From: DAOVRD01 sp964521715
Lineage (GTDB): Bacteria > Planctomycetota > Brocadiia > SM23-32
Assembly (NCBI GenBank): GCA_964521715.1
Contig: CAZFSS010000039.1
Coordinates: 1 to 26,206 of the forward strand
Reading direction: 5' to 3'
DNA: 26,206 bases
In this document: piece after piece, positions 1 to 6,631 of the stretch
How positions within the stretch are numbered: position 1 is the first letter of the stretch
How the letters are laid out: every line of letters starts with the position of its first letter
The notes under the pieces: generated by a model
Database searches by the model: none
What the model was told of the DNA's origin: nothing
The model's input: the letters and a program-made list of their open reading frames with translations, nothing else
Made by a program: the position numbers and the translations under genes

Positions 1-74
1 TCTTTACCCCCACTGCACGGGCACACGCCCGAAAAGTGCAAAACTATAGACTAGCGACAGAAGGAGGCGGTTCC

Positions 75-215
75 ATGTGCGCGAAGAAGAGCTGTGGTTG
101 CCAGAAGCCGGAGAGGCTGAAACGCAAGCCCGAGGACTGCACCCCCGAGCAGGTCGAGGAGTGCCACGGGCGCGCCGGGAAGCATCCCTGCGTGCAGGCC
201 GCGAAGAAGGGCTAG
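75..215 (+). CDS. Small cysteine-rich protein (46 aa), unknown function
   Basis: A 46-residue reading frame begins at an ATG 8 bases after a strong ribosome binding site (AAGGAGG, 61-67) and ends 24 bases before the ABC ATPase gene. The protein is basic and hydrophilic, with six cysteines: Cys2, Cys7 and Cys9 (CxxxxCxC), Cys21, Cys30 and Cys39, plus His31 and His37. It has no signal peptide and no membrane segment. A core reading KPEDCTPEQVEECHG resembles small uncharacterised proteins I associate with anaerobes and metal-resistance loci; that recollection is not verified. The Cys/His pattern suggests binding of a soft metal or a metalloid. The tight spacing suggests co-transcription with the exporter that follows. 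It is a real gene by ribosome binding site, composition and position; its function is inference. Confidence 0.72.
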   Translation: MCAKKSCGCQKPERLKRKPEDCTPEQVEECHGRAGKHPCVQAAKKG

Positions 216-239
216 AGGTCGCCAGACGCGGCGGGGACT

Positions 240-1208
240 ATGGACGCGATCGTCCAGGCGCAGGAGCTCACGCGCTGCTTCGGGCCCGTGGCGGCAGTGG
301 ACCACGTGGACTTCGAGGTCGAGAGGGGAGAGATCTTCGGCTTCCTGGGCCCGAACGGCGCCGGCAAGACGACCACGGTCCGCATGCTGACGGGCGTGAT
401 CGAGCCCACCGCGGGAAGGACAATCGTCCGGGGGCACGACCTGGCCCGAGAGCCGACCCGAGCCCGGCAAGGATGCGGCGTCGTCCCCGAGGAGGCGAAC
501 GTCTACCTCGATCTGACCGTCTGGCAGAACGTGATGCTGATGGCCGAGCTCCACGGCGTCCCTCGCCGCAGGCGCATTCGGGAGGGCGAGCGCCTGCTGG
601 AGCTCTTCGGCCTCGGCGAGCGGCGGAGGGATAAGGCCCGGCGGCTCTCCAAGGGCCTGCGCCAGCGGCTGATGCTCTGCACGGCCCTCGTCAGTGGGCC
701 GGAGCTGCTCTTCCTCGATGAGCCGACCTCGGGTCTCGACGTGGCCAGCGTGCGTGTGATACACGGCATCCTGAGGGACCTCAACCGGGACGGCCTCACC
801 GTCTTCCTGACCACGCACGACATGCACGAGGCGGAGGAACTGTGCAGCCGCGTGGCCATCATCAATGAGGGCCGGATCGCGGCCGTCGACAAGCCTGACG
901 CGCTGCGCCGGGCCATCCGGTCCCGCCAGTGCGTCGAGGTCTCCTTCGCGGGCGCCGACGGACCGGATCCCCGGATGCTGGAAGCGCTTGAGGGAGTCAG
1001 CGCCTGCTCCTGCAGCGGCCGCGCGTACACCCTGTACGCCGAGGCCCCGGGCTCAGTGGCCTGCCGGGTCGTCCGCCTGGCCGGCGAGAGGGGATGGACT
1101 GTCGAGGCGATCTGCACGCGCCAGCCGAGCCTGGCGGACGTGTTCCTGCATTTCACGGACGGCCTGCCGGAGCGGCGGCATGAAGGTGGTCCCCATGCTT
1201 CCTCCTGA
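240..1208 (+). CDS. ABC-2 type exporter, ATP-binding protein (NatA/DrrA-like)
   Basis: This 322-residue ATPase powers the membrane partner encoded immediately downstream. The nucleotide-binding domain occupies residues 1-220: Walker A GPNGAGKTT at 37-45, signature loop LSKGLRQ at 136-142 (the LSKG form usual in NatA/DrrA/CcmA-type exporters rather than LSGGQ), Walker B FLDEPTSGLD at 158-167, and the H-loop His193. About 100 further residues form the C-terminal extension common in ABC-2 exporter ATPases. The protein works on the cytoplasmic face of the inner membrane. The substrate cannot be read from sequence. The Cys-rich protein upstream and an ArsR-family repressor downstream make a toxic metal or thiophilic compound plausible, but this is inference. 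Confidence 0.93.
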   Translation: MDAIVQAQELTRCFGPVAAVDHVDFEVERGEIFGFLGPNGAGKTTTVRMLTGVIEPTAGRTIVRGHDLAREPTRARQGCGVVPEEANVYLDLTVWQNVMLMAELHGVPRRRRIREGERLLELFGLGERRRDKARRLSKGLRQRLMLCTALVSGPELLFLDEPTSGLDVASVRVIHGILRDLNRDGLTVFLTTHDMHEAEELCSRVAIINEGRIAAVDKPDALRRAIRSRQCVEVSFAGADGPDPRMLEALEGVSACSCSGRAYTLYAEAPGSVACRVVRLAGERGWTVEAICTRQPSLADVFLHFTDGLPERRHEGGPHASS

Positions 1209-1218
1209 GGGAACGAGC

Positions 1219-1998
1219 GTGCATGGATCGGACGGACAAGCCGGCGTGCTTGGCCGCCAGGTCCACGCGGCGTACGTGATCGCCAAGAAGAACGCGCTGC
1301 TCTACTACCTGAAGCCTCCGGTCCTGATCTTCGGCGTGCTGTTCCCCGTATTCTTTTTCCTGACGTTCATGCTCGGGCGGAACCCGTCCGGGTCGGAGAT
1401 GGCAGAGGTCGTGCCCGGCATGCTGGCCATGGCGCTCTGGTTCACGGCGTCGGCGGTCGGGCCTCTGGTGACGCCATGGGAGCGGCAGGCCAGGACCTAC
1501 GAGCGCCTCATCAGCAGCCCCGCCGCCCTCGGCGCGATTGTCGGCGGGGACATCCTCAGCGGCCTGGTCTTCGGTGCCGCCCTGTCCCTGGTGCCGCTGC
1601 TCGGCGGCGCCTTGTTGACGGACGCAGCGATCTTGCGCCCCTCTCTGGTTGCCAGCGGGCTTGTGCTCGGCGCGGCGGCTTTCTCCGCGTTGGGCGTGCT
1701 GCTGGCCGCCCCGCCGGTCAACAGCCCCTCGCACATCATGATGCTCTCGAACCTGGTCCGCCTGCCGCTTCTGTTCTTGAGCGGCGTTTTTCTGCCCATC
1801 GGCCGGATGCCCGTCTGGGCGCGGCGACTGGCTCCCGTTTCGCCCCTTTCGTACGCGGCCGACCTGATCCGGCGCGGCTACGGGCAGCCCGGCTACTTCC
1901 CCGTGTGGGTCGACCTGCTCGCGCTGGTCGGGTTCTCGGTTGCTCTGGTTGCGGCTTCGTGCTGGTTCCATCGCCGCATGCGTGCGCGAGGTCTGTGA
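1219..1998 (+). CDS. ABC-2 type exporter, permease subunit
   Basis: This is an integral membrane protein of the ABC-2 transporter family, about 259 residues, with some six hydrophobic segments. The first is near residue 35 (LIFGVLFPVFFFLTFML). The ABC-2 signature region follows, with TPWERQARTYERLISSP in the cytoplasmic loop, and LAPVSPLSYAADLIRRGY precedes the last helix. I prefer the GTG at 1219 because GAGGG (1207-1211) overlaps the stop codon of the ATPase gene and sits 7 bases upstream, a typical coupled arrangement. An in-frame ATG at 1180 would overlap the ATPase gene by 29 bases and has a poorer ribosome binding site. It forms the channel partner of the preceding ATPase. Its substrate is unknown. 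Confidence 0.88.
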   Translation: MHGSDGQAGVLGRQVHAAYVIAKKNALLYYLKPPVLIFGVLFPVFFFLTFMLGRNPSGSEMAEVVPGMLAMALWFTASAVGPLVTPWERQARTYERLISSPAALGAIVGGDILSGLVFGAALSLVPLLGGALLTDAAILRPSLVASGLVLGAAAFSALGVLLAAPPVNSPSHIMMLSNLVRLPLLFLSGVFLPIGRMPVWARRLAPVSPLSYAADLIRRGYGQPGYFPVWVDLLALVGFSVALVAASCWFHRRMRARGL

Positions 1999-2022
1999 GG
2001 CGCATGGATGCCTCGCGCAAGA

Positions 2023-2080
2023 CCGTAGGGGCGGTGCGGGAAGCGCCGGGCCCCTGCGTCGCCGGCCCCCATGCCTACGG
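2023..2080 (+). repeat. Inverted repeat after the ABC exporter
   Basis: CCGTAGG (2023-2029) and CCTACGG (2074-2080) can pair as a 7-bp stem around a very GC-rich 44-base loop that could itself fold. It lies 25 bases after the permease stop and before the promoter of the next gene. There is no T-run after it, so it is not a classical intrinsic terminator. It may be a processing or termination structure. Confidence 0.35.
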
Positions 2081-2104
2081 CCCAGACGTTGCGCGGTGCG
2101 CCCC

Positions 2105-2133
2105 TTGACGCCGCCCGCGAAGTGTGCTACTAA
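2105..2133 (+). promoter_or_regulatory. Probable sigma70 promoter of the first arsR-like gene
   Basis: TTGACG (2105-2110) and TACTAA (2128-2133) are separated by 17 bases. The -35 box is good and the -10 box weak. Transcription from here would begin near 2140, after an ATG at 2134. That supports the later GTG at 2185 as the true start of the repressor. Confidence 0.5.
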
Positions 2134-2184
2134 ATGGGAAAACGCTCACGTACATGCGCCGCCAGCAACGTCGGGGTACTTGCT

Positions 2185-2511
2185 GTGGATGAACGGACCC
2201 GGAAAAGGTACGAGTTGAAAGCCGAGGTGCTGAAGGGGCTGGCGCATCCTGTGCGAGTGGCCATCGCGGACTTCCTGGGCCATGGCGAGCAATGCGTTTG
2301 CGACATCGCCGAGCACGTGGGCGCACGGCTCTCCAATGTCTCGCGCCACCTGGCCGTGATGCTGAAGGCCGGGATACTGTCCTGTCGCAAAGACGGCCTG
2401 AAGGTGCATTACTCGCTCAGGACGCCCTGCGTCAAGAAGTTCCTGTCCTATGCGGCCACTGTGCTTCGCAAGCAGTTGAAGGACAGGAGCGCCATCCTGC
2501 AGGGGCCCTGA
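2185..2511 (+). CDS. ArsR/SmtB-family metal(loid)-responsive repressor, first copy
   Basis: This is a winged-helix repressor of 108 residues. From the GTG at 2185 it aligns without gaps to the second ArsR of this window, which is also 108 residues. The metal site CVC falls at residues 37 and 39 in both, and the cysteines at 67 and 82 coincide, which is why I chose this start over an ATG at 2134. The recognition helix is LSNVSRHLAVMLKAGIL (49-65) and the wing is around GLKVHY. The Cys pair in the third helix region is the As(III)/Sb(III) type site known from ArsR proteins. No TTGGC-type operator like those at the other two arsR genes is visible upstream, so it may recognise a different site. 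It may control the ABC exporter or itself. Confidence 0.88.
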   Translation: MDERTRKRYELKAEVLKGLAHPVRVAIADFLGHGEQCVCDIAEHVGARLSNVSRHLAVMLKAGILSCRKDGLKVHYSLRTPCVKKFLSYAATVLRKQLKDRSAILQGP

Positions 2512-2705
2512 GGTCCGCTTGAGCCTGCCGCACGCTGCCTGTGCCGGCGCGGAAGCATTGCGCCGGGGCTCGCAGCCTTGCGCCGCCCGTGACCGCGTGC
2601 CGGACGCGACCGGCAGGCCGGCCGAAGGCCGGTTCGCCGCCCCTTCCACTGTGCATTCCATCGGTTCGACGTGCGGGCTGACACCTTCCGCGGGGCCGAC
2701 GCCAT
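2512..2705. other. Intergenic region with a strong GC hairpin
   Basis: There is no coding region here that I can support. CCGGCC-GAA-GGCCGG at 2618-2632 makes a compact six-base-pair hairpin with a three-base loop. It may end transcription of the first arsR gene but has no following T-run. The rest of the region shows nothing I recognise. Confidence 0.4.
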
Positions 2706-2739
2706 TTGACTGTTCGAGAATATTTGGCATAATGGCCAA
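2706..2739 (+). promoter_or_regulatory. Promoter and ArsR operator of the second arsR gene
   Basis: TTGACT (2706-2711) and CATAAT (2728-2733) are spaced by 16 bases, a strong sigma70 promoter. TTGGCATAATGGCCAA (2724-2739) is an imperfect palindrome that covers the -10 box, so a bound repressor would block RNA polymerase. The same motif recurs in front of the permease gene and, with a G/C swap, at the third arsR. The start site near 2740 is followed at once by the ribosome binding site AGGAGG (2741-2746). Confidence 0.72.
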
Positions 2740-2757
2740 CAGGAGGTGAGCGCAGCG

Positions 2758-3084
2758 ATGTCCGAAGGAGACAGGAGCGGATTCGAGGAGCGGGCGGCGA
2801 TCCTCAAAGCGCTGGCCCATCCCAGCCGGTTGATGATGGTGGAGGAGCTTTCGCGCGGCGAGAGGTGCGTCTGCGAACTGACGGACCTCGTTGGGGCGGA
2901 CATCTCGACGGTATCGAAGCACCTTTCGGTCCTCAAGGACGCGGGGATCGTGGACTGTGAGAGGGCGGGCCTGAAGGTGTTCTACCGCCTGCGTGTGCCC
3001 TGCATCCTCAACTTCTTTGCCTGCGTTGAGGCGGTCCGGCACGAGAACCAGCGGCGCGCAGTCACGTGCGAATCGGCCCGCTGA
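2758..3084 (+). CDS. ArsR/SmtB-family repressor, second copy, likely regulator of the permease/redox operon
   Basis: This 108-residue winged-helix repressor has the metal-site pair Cys37-x-Cys39 in RCVCELTDLVG. Further cysteines lie at 67, 82, 89 and 104, and the recognition helix is DISTVSKHLSVLKDAG (48-63). The ATG at 2758 follows AGGAGG with an 11-base gap; a GTG at 2746 would overlap the ribosome binding site. By family, binding of As(III), Sb(III) or a similar soft metal(loid) releases it from DNA. Matching palindromes cover its own promoter and sit 26 bases after its stop codon, just before the permease gene. It is therefore probably autoregulated and also controls the downstream operon. 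It is a close paralogue of the preceding ArsR. Confidence 0.93.
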   Translation: MSEGDRSGFEERAAILKALAHPSRLMMVEELSRGERCVCELTDLVGADISTVSKHLSVLKDAGIVDCERAGLKVFYRLRVPCILNFFACVEAVRHENQRRAVTCESAR

Positions 3085-3104
3085 GGCCCCCCTTTTTTTG
3101 CGCT

Positions 3105-3125
3105 TATACTTGGCCATGTGGCCAA
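3105..3125 (+). promoter_or_regulatory. ArsR operator with -10 box before the permease gene
   Basis: TTGGCCATGTGGCCAA (3110-3125) is a perfect palindrome with 7-base arms and a 2-base centre. A -10-like TATACT (3105-3110) abuts it; no clear -35 box is visible. The site matches the operator at 2724-2739 in 5 of 6 bases of the left arm and all 7 of the right. It lies between the second arsR and the permease, which suggests separate repressed transcription of the permease operon. Confidence 0.62.
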
Positions 3126-3164
3126 ATAGCGCCGCCCCGCATCGCCCTGCAGTCGGAGCGGGAC

Positions 3165-4466
3165 GTGAGCTGGAAGAACGAATGGCGGAGGCTGGCCCTC
3201 ATCGCGGCCGTCTTCCTGGCCTGCTTCTACCTGCCGGTCGGCCGCGAGCGGTTCGACAACGCTGTCATGGAGTCGCTGCGCCTGGTGAAGTGGTACGCGC
3301 AGGAGCACGTGCTCTTGTGCCTGGTGCCAGCGTTCTTCATCGCCGGGGCGATCGGCGTGTTCGTGAGCCAGGCGTCCGTGATGAAGTACCTCGGGCCCGG
3401 CGCGAACAAGGCGCTCGCCTACGGCGTGGCCTCCGTCTCGGGCACCATCCTGGCGGTCTGCTCCTGCACGGTGCTGCCGCTCTTTGCAGGCATCTACGGC
3501 ATGGGCGCGGGACTGGGGCCGGCGACGGCGTTCCTCTACTCCGGCCCGGCCATCAACGTGCTCGCCATCGTGTTGACGGCCCGGGTGCTCGGACTGGAGC
3601 TGGGCGTTGCGCGGGCCGTGGGCGCCATCGCGTTCAGCGTTGTTGTCGGACTCCTGATGCACCTGATCTTCCGCAAGGAGGAGGTGGAGAAAGCGAACGC
3701 CCAGGCGGCCATGCCAGAGCCGGAGGCGAGCCGCCCCCTCTGGCAGAACGTCCTCTACTTCGCCTCGATGGTCGGCATCCTGGTCTTCGCCAACTGGGGC
3801 AAGCCGCAGGAGCCCATGGGCCTGTGGCACGCCGTCTATTCCTCCAAGTGGATCATCACGGCAGGCTTTGCGGTCGGCCTCGGCGTGATCCTGTTGCGGT
3901 GGTTTGGGCTGAAGTGGTGGAAGCTCGCGGCGGCGGGCGCGCCCACCGTGCTGGCGGCGGCCCTGTTTGCCGGGGAGCCCATGGTGCCCTTCGCCGTTGG
4001 CGTCATCGGGCTCGTCGCGATCACCGCCGGCGGCGGCGGGGAGACGCGGGACTGGCTCGACCAGACGTGGGGGTTCGCCAAACAGATACTGCCGTTGCTG
4101 TTCGTCGGCGTGCTGATCGCCGGGGCGCTCTTGGGCCGTCCGGGCCACGAAGGGCTGATCCCGTCGAGCTGGGTGAGTTCCGCCGTAGGAGGCAACTCGC
4201 TCTGGGCGAACTTCTTCGCGTCCTTCGCCGGGGCATTCATGTACTTCGCCACGCTCACCGAGGTGCCGATCCTCCAGGGCCTCATCGGGGCCGGGATGGG
4301 CAAGGGGCCGGCCTTGGCTCTCCTGCTGGCCGGTCCAGCCCTGAGCCTTCCCAGCATGCTTGTCTTACGGAGCGTCATGGGCACGAAGAAGACGGTCGTC
4401 TACGTTTCGCTCGTTGTGATCATGGCCACCATCACGGGAATGGTTTACGGAGTCCTGTTTGCCTGA
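3165..4466 (+). CDS. ArsP-like permease (PF03773/DUF318 family)
   Basis: This is a polytopic inner-membrane protein of 433 residues with 9-11 hydrophobic segments. The hallmark of the PF03773 permeases is present: SVSGTILAVCSCTVLPLFAGIY with Cys99 and Cys101, followed by GLGPATAFLYSGPAINVLAIVLTARVLG, and a second similar half ending TEVPILQGLIGAGMGKGPALALLLAGPALSLPSM. Members known as ArsP export trivalent organoarsenicals such as methylarsenite; others are uncharacterised. An ArsR site lies directly upstream and arsM is in the same locus, so export of methylated arsenic is the best hypothesis, but selenium or other thiophilic substrates remain possible. The GTG at 3165 is chosen because earlier starts would place coding sequence across the operator. 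Thiol-redox genes follow in the same operon. Confidence 0.85.
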   Translation: MSWKNEWRRLALIAAVFLACFYLPVGRERFDNAVMESLRLVKWYAQEHVLLCLVPAFFIAGAIGVFVSQASVMKYLGPGANKALAYGVASVSGTILAVCSCTVLPLFAGIYGMGAGLGPATAFLYSGPAINVLAIVLTARVLGLELGVARAVGAIAFSVVVGLLMHLIFRKEEVEKANAQAAMPEPEASRPLWQNVLYFASMVGILVFANWGKPQEPMGLWHAVYSSKWIITAGFAVGLGVILLRWFGLKWWKLAAAGAPTVLAAALFAGEPMVPFAVGVIGLVAITAGGGGETRDWLDQTWGFAKQILPLLFVGVLIAGALLGRPGHEGLIPSSWVSSAVGGNSLWANFFASFAGAFMYFATLTEVPILQGLIGAGMGKGPALALLLAGPALSLPSMLVLRSVMGTKKTVVYVSLVVIMATITGMVYGVLFA

Positions 4467-4476
4467 GAGAGCCGAG

Positions 4477-5271
4477 ATGCCGCTGGTGACCACTTTTTCT
4501 ACAGAAGCGGAGTTCCGACGCGCGATGGCGCTCCTGGCTGGATGCGGCCTCTCGCATCGGGCGATCTCGGCTGCGCCCGGCTACGGCTTCGTGGGGCATG
4601 CGGCCTTGGTGGTGGAACCGGAAGCGCGGGCAAGGCTGGCCTCCGAGAGCGGGCGGGATCTGGTCTGCGCCGGCTGGGTGGATTACCGGCCGGCGCGGAT
4701 CGAGGTGCCGCAGCAGGAGCCGCCGGAGTTCGCAGAAGACGTCTTCGCCCGGGCCGCCGTCATGGTGCTGGCGTCGTGCGTGGCGGACGAGACGAAGATA
4801 CGGATCGTGGCCCACATATCGGGCGACCTGACGGAGGTCTTCCCCTACCTGAACGCCGAGATGCAGACAGCCTGCTACAACGTGCATGGGCCTACCTTCA
4901 CGTTCATGGACGGCTATCGGATGGTCAGCGCCTATGCGCGGCGCATCGCCGTGGCGAAGGCCGATGAGATCGTGGACGCCTGGCGTGTGCTGGAGGAGCT
5001 CAGGTGCCGAGTGAACGAGACATGGGCACGGCGGCACCAAATAGAACCGTCCTACGAGCGCCGACAGAAGCCTCCCGCACTGGAGATATACAAGCGTCTG
5101 CCGGGCACGAACTGCGGCGCCTGCGGAGAGCGGGCCTGCCTGGCCTTTGCGGTCAAGGTGCACGGAGGCCAGTTGAGCCCCAGGCTGTGCGCACCCGTCT
5201 TCGACGGCGAACGCGCGGATCTAAGAGACGCTCTGACGGAGATATGTTCTGGTCTTGGGATTGGCCTGTGA
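4477..5271 (+). CDS. PF04060-type [4Fe-4S] protein associated with ArsR/permease loci
   Basis: This is a soluble cytoplasmic protein of 264 residues. The C-terminal part has the four-cysteine iron-sulfur motif LPGTNCGACGERACLAFA...C, with ligands Cys213, Cys216, Cys221 and Cys238 (CX2CX4CX16C). This is the small Fe-S domain also found in corrinoid/CO-dehydrogenase subunits and in RnfB. The central block (105-205: SGDLTEVFPYLNAEM, ACYNVHGPTFTFMDGYRMV, SYERRQKPPALEIYKRLP) is typical of stand-alone Fe-S proteins in anaerobes. The first 60 residues (TFSTEAEFRRAMALLAGCGL, with Cys23) faintly resemble DUF3343 Se/S-carrier-like domains; that is tentative. It starts 10 bases after the permease stop; the ATG at 4477 fits better than an upstream TTG. 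It may be an electron carrier or metalloid-binding partner of the permease; the reaction is unknown. Confidence 0.8.
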   Translation: MPLVTTFSTEAEFRRAMALLAGCGLSHRAISAAPGYGFVGHAALVVEPEARARLASESGRDLVCAGWVDYRPARIEVPQQEPPEFAEDVFARAAVMVLASCVADETKIRIVAHISGDLTEVFPYLNAEMQTACYNVHGPTFTFMDGYRMVSAYARRIAVAKADEIVDAWRVLEELRCRVNETWARRHQIEPSYERRQKPPALEIYKRLPGTNCGACGERACLAFAVKVHGGQLSPRLCAPVFDGERADLRDALTEICSGLGIGL

Positions 5272-5292
5272 ACCGTATAAGGAGAAGCGGCG

Positions 5293-5535
5293 ATGAAGCT
5301 CCAAATACTGGGCGTCGGCTGTCCGAAGTGCAAGAAGCTGACCGAAAACGCCGAGGCCGCCGCCAAGGCGCTCGGCATCGAGTACACGCTGGAGAAGGTG
5401 ACGGAGATCAACAAGATCATGGCGTTCGGCGTGATGATGACGCCGGCCCTCGTCGTGGACGGCGAGGTGAAGGTCGCCGGCAAAGTGCCCGGCGTTGAGG
5501 AGATCAAGCGAATGCTCCGGCAGGAGAGAGCCTGA
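5293..5535 (+). CDS. TM0996/MTH895-type mini-thioredoxin
   Basis: This 80-residue protein has a thioredoxin fold and the redox motif GCPKC (Cys10, Cys13) after the first strand (MKLQILGVG). The cis-proline is in MMTPALVVDGEVKVAGKVP, and the last helix is GVEEIKRMLRQ. These small glutaredoxin-like proteins (Thioredoxin_3 family) are redox-active and often neighbour PF03773 permeases and arsenic genes. It is cytoplasmic, with no signal sequence. AAGGAG lies about 10 bases upstream of the ATG, and its stop overlaps the next start (TGATG). It could pass electrons to CcdA or reduce a thiol-bound substrate for the permease; this is inference from the operon. Confidence 0.9.
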   Translation: MKLQILGVGCPKCKKLTENAEAAAKALGIEYTLEKVTEINKIMAFGVMMTPALVVDGEVKVAGKVPGVEEIKRMLRQERA

Positions 5536-6629
5536 TGCCAGAATGCCCTTGCGGTCCGGATAGGAACGATGACGCAGGCCGGGGCATCCGCAATGATGCG
5601 CCGGTTCGCGACCGGGAGGAGCAGCCGGCAGCGCCGGCGCGCTGCTGTCGCGCCTGGTGGAAGGTTGCAGTGGTCGTCGCGTTGGTGGCGGCAGTGGCCG
5701 GCATCATCGCGTCCAAGACCCACAGAGGCGCGTCTCCCAGCCAAGAGCCAGACCGCAGCGACGTGGGTCCACAGGGCAGCAGCCCGATCCAGCCTGCGTC
5801 CGGGCCGGAAGTTCCGGCTGAAGCCGAGATGGTCCTGGCCACCGTCAACGGCGAGCCCATCACTCTGGCCGATTTGGAAGAAGCGCTCCGGGCGCTGCCC
5901 GACCAGTACCGAAGCATGTTCGCGCGCTCGAAGCACGAGCTGCTGGAGCAGTTGATCGTCAGGGAGCTGCTGCTTCAGCACGCCCGCGAACTCGGCCCGG
6001 GCACGGGGGCGCCACCGAACCCGGCACCCGGGCAGAACAGCAGCCAGACTGACCAGGAAGAGGCCCTGATCGACGCGGTGTTGCAGCGGGAGGCATTCGA
6101 CAAGGTCCGGGTCACCGATAAGGAACTGCGTGCGTTCTACGAGGAGCACAGGGATGAGATTCCCGCCGACCGGGCTTTTGACCAGGTAAGAGAAGCATTG
6201 CGGCCTTACGTAGAGCAGGAAATGCGGCAGCAGGCCGTCGAGGAGCTCATCGCACATCTCAACCAGAAGGCAGAAATCAGCCGCAACGAGGCATGGGTCG
6301 AAAAGCAAAAGGCGCTGGCGGCCGACAACCCGCTGGACCGCGCGCTCCAATCGGGCAGGCCAGTGGTGGCCGACTTCGGCCGTGGCACGTGCATCCCCTG
6401 CAAGATGATGAAGCCCATACTGGATGAGCTCAAGGAGGGATACGCCGGCAGGGCGGAGGTCCTGATCATCAACGTTGACGATTACGCCGCCGTGACGCAA
6501 CGAGTGGGCATCCGTGCCATCCCTACCCAGATCTTCTATGACGCGTCCGGCAGAGAGGTCCACCGGCACGAGGGCTTCATGCCGCGCGAGGACATCGTGG
6601 CGAAGCTTGCCGAGATGGGGGTGCGCTGA
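5535..6629 (+). CDS. Membrane-anchored SurA-like/thioredoxin fusion protein
   Basis: This is a 364-residue two-domain protein. Residues 1-41 are hydrophilic and carry Cys4, Cys6, Cys37 and Cys38. One transmembrane helix follows (42-60, WWKVAVVVALVAAVAGIIAS), so the remainder should face the periplasm. Residues 95-250 resemble the chaperone part of SurA/PrsA-type proteins (ATVNGEPITLADLEEAL, LLEQLIVRELLLQHA, VTDKELRAFYEEH, then VREALRPYVEQEMRQQAVEELI). The parvulin isomerase domain that normally sits between these parts is absent. Residues 270-364 are a thioredoxin domain with CIPC at 286-289 and cis-Pro330. Translation is coupled to the preceding gene by TGATG. A CcdA-type electron supplier follows after 2 bases and is the obvious reductant. 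The protein is probably a periplasmic thiol reductase with a substrate-holding module. Confidence 0.85.
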   Translation: MPECPCGPDRNDDAGRGIRNDAPVRDREEQPAAPARCCRAWWKVAVVVALVAAVAGIIASKTHRGASPSQEPDRSDVGPQGSSPIQPASGPEVPAEAEMVLATVNGEPITLADLEEALRALPDQYRSMFARSKHELLEQLIVRELLLQHARELGPGTGAPPNPAPGQNSSQTDQEEALIDAVLQREAFDKVRVTDKELRAFYEEHRDEIPADRAFDQVREALRPYVEQEMRQQAVEELIAHLNQKAEISRNEAWVEKQKALAADNPLDRALQSGRPVVADFGRGTCIPCKMMKPILDELKEGYAGRAEVLIINVDDYAAVTQRVGIRAIPTQIFYDASGREVHRHEGFMPREDIVAKLAEMGVR

Positions 6630-6631
6630 CG

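Noticed and set aside
1..60. Promoter for the Cys-rich gene (TATAGA at 45-50) and a CGGGC/GCCCG hairpin
   Set aside because: There is no acceptable -35 box at the right distance. The hairpin may be the end of an upstream gene's terminator outside the window. The evidence is insufficient.
3075..3099. GGCC-loop-GGCC followed by seven T's after the second arsR gene, like an intrinsic terminator
   Set aside because: The stem is only 4 bp and partly inside the stop codon region. It is too weak to call, and a repressed promoter follows directly.
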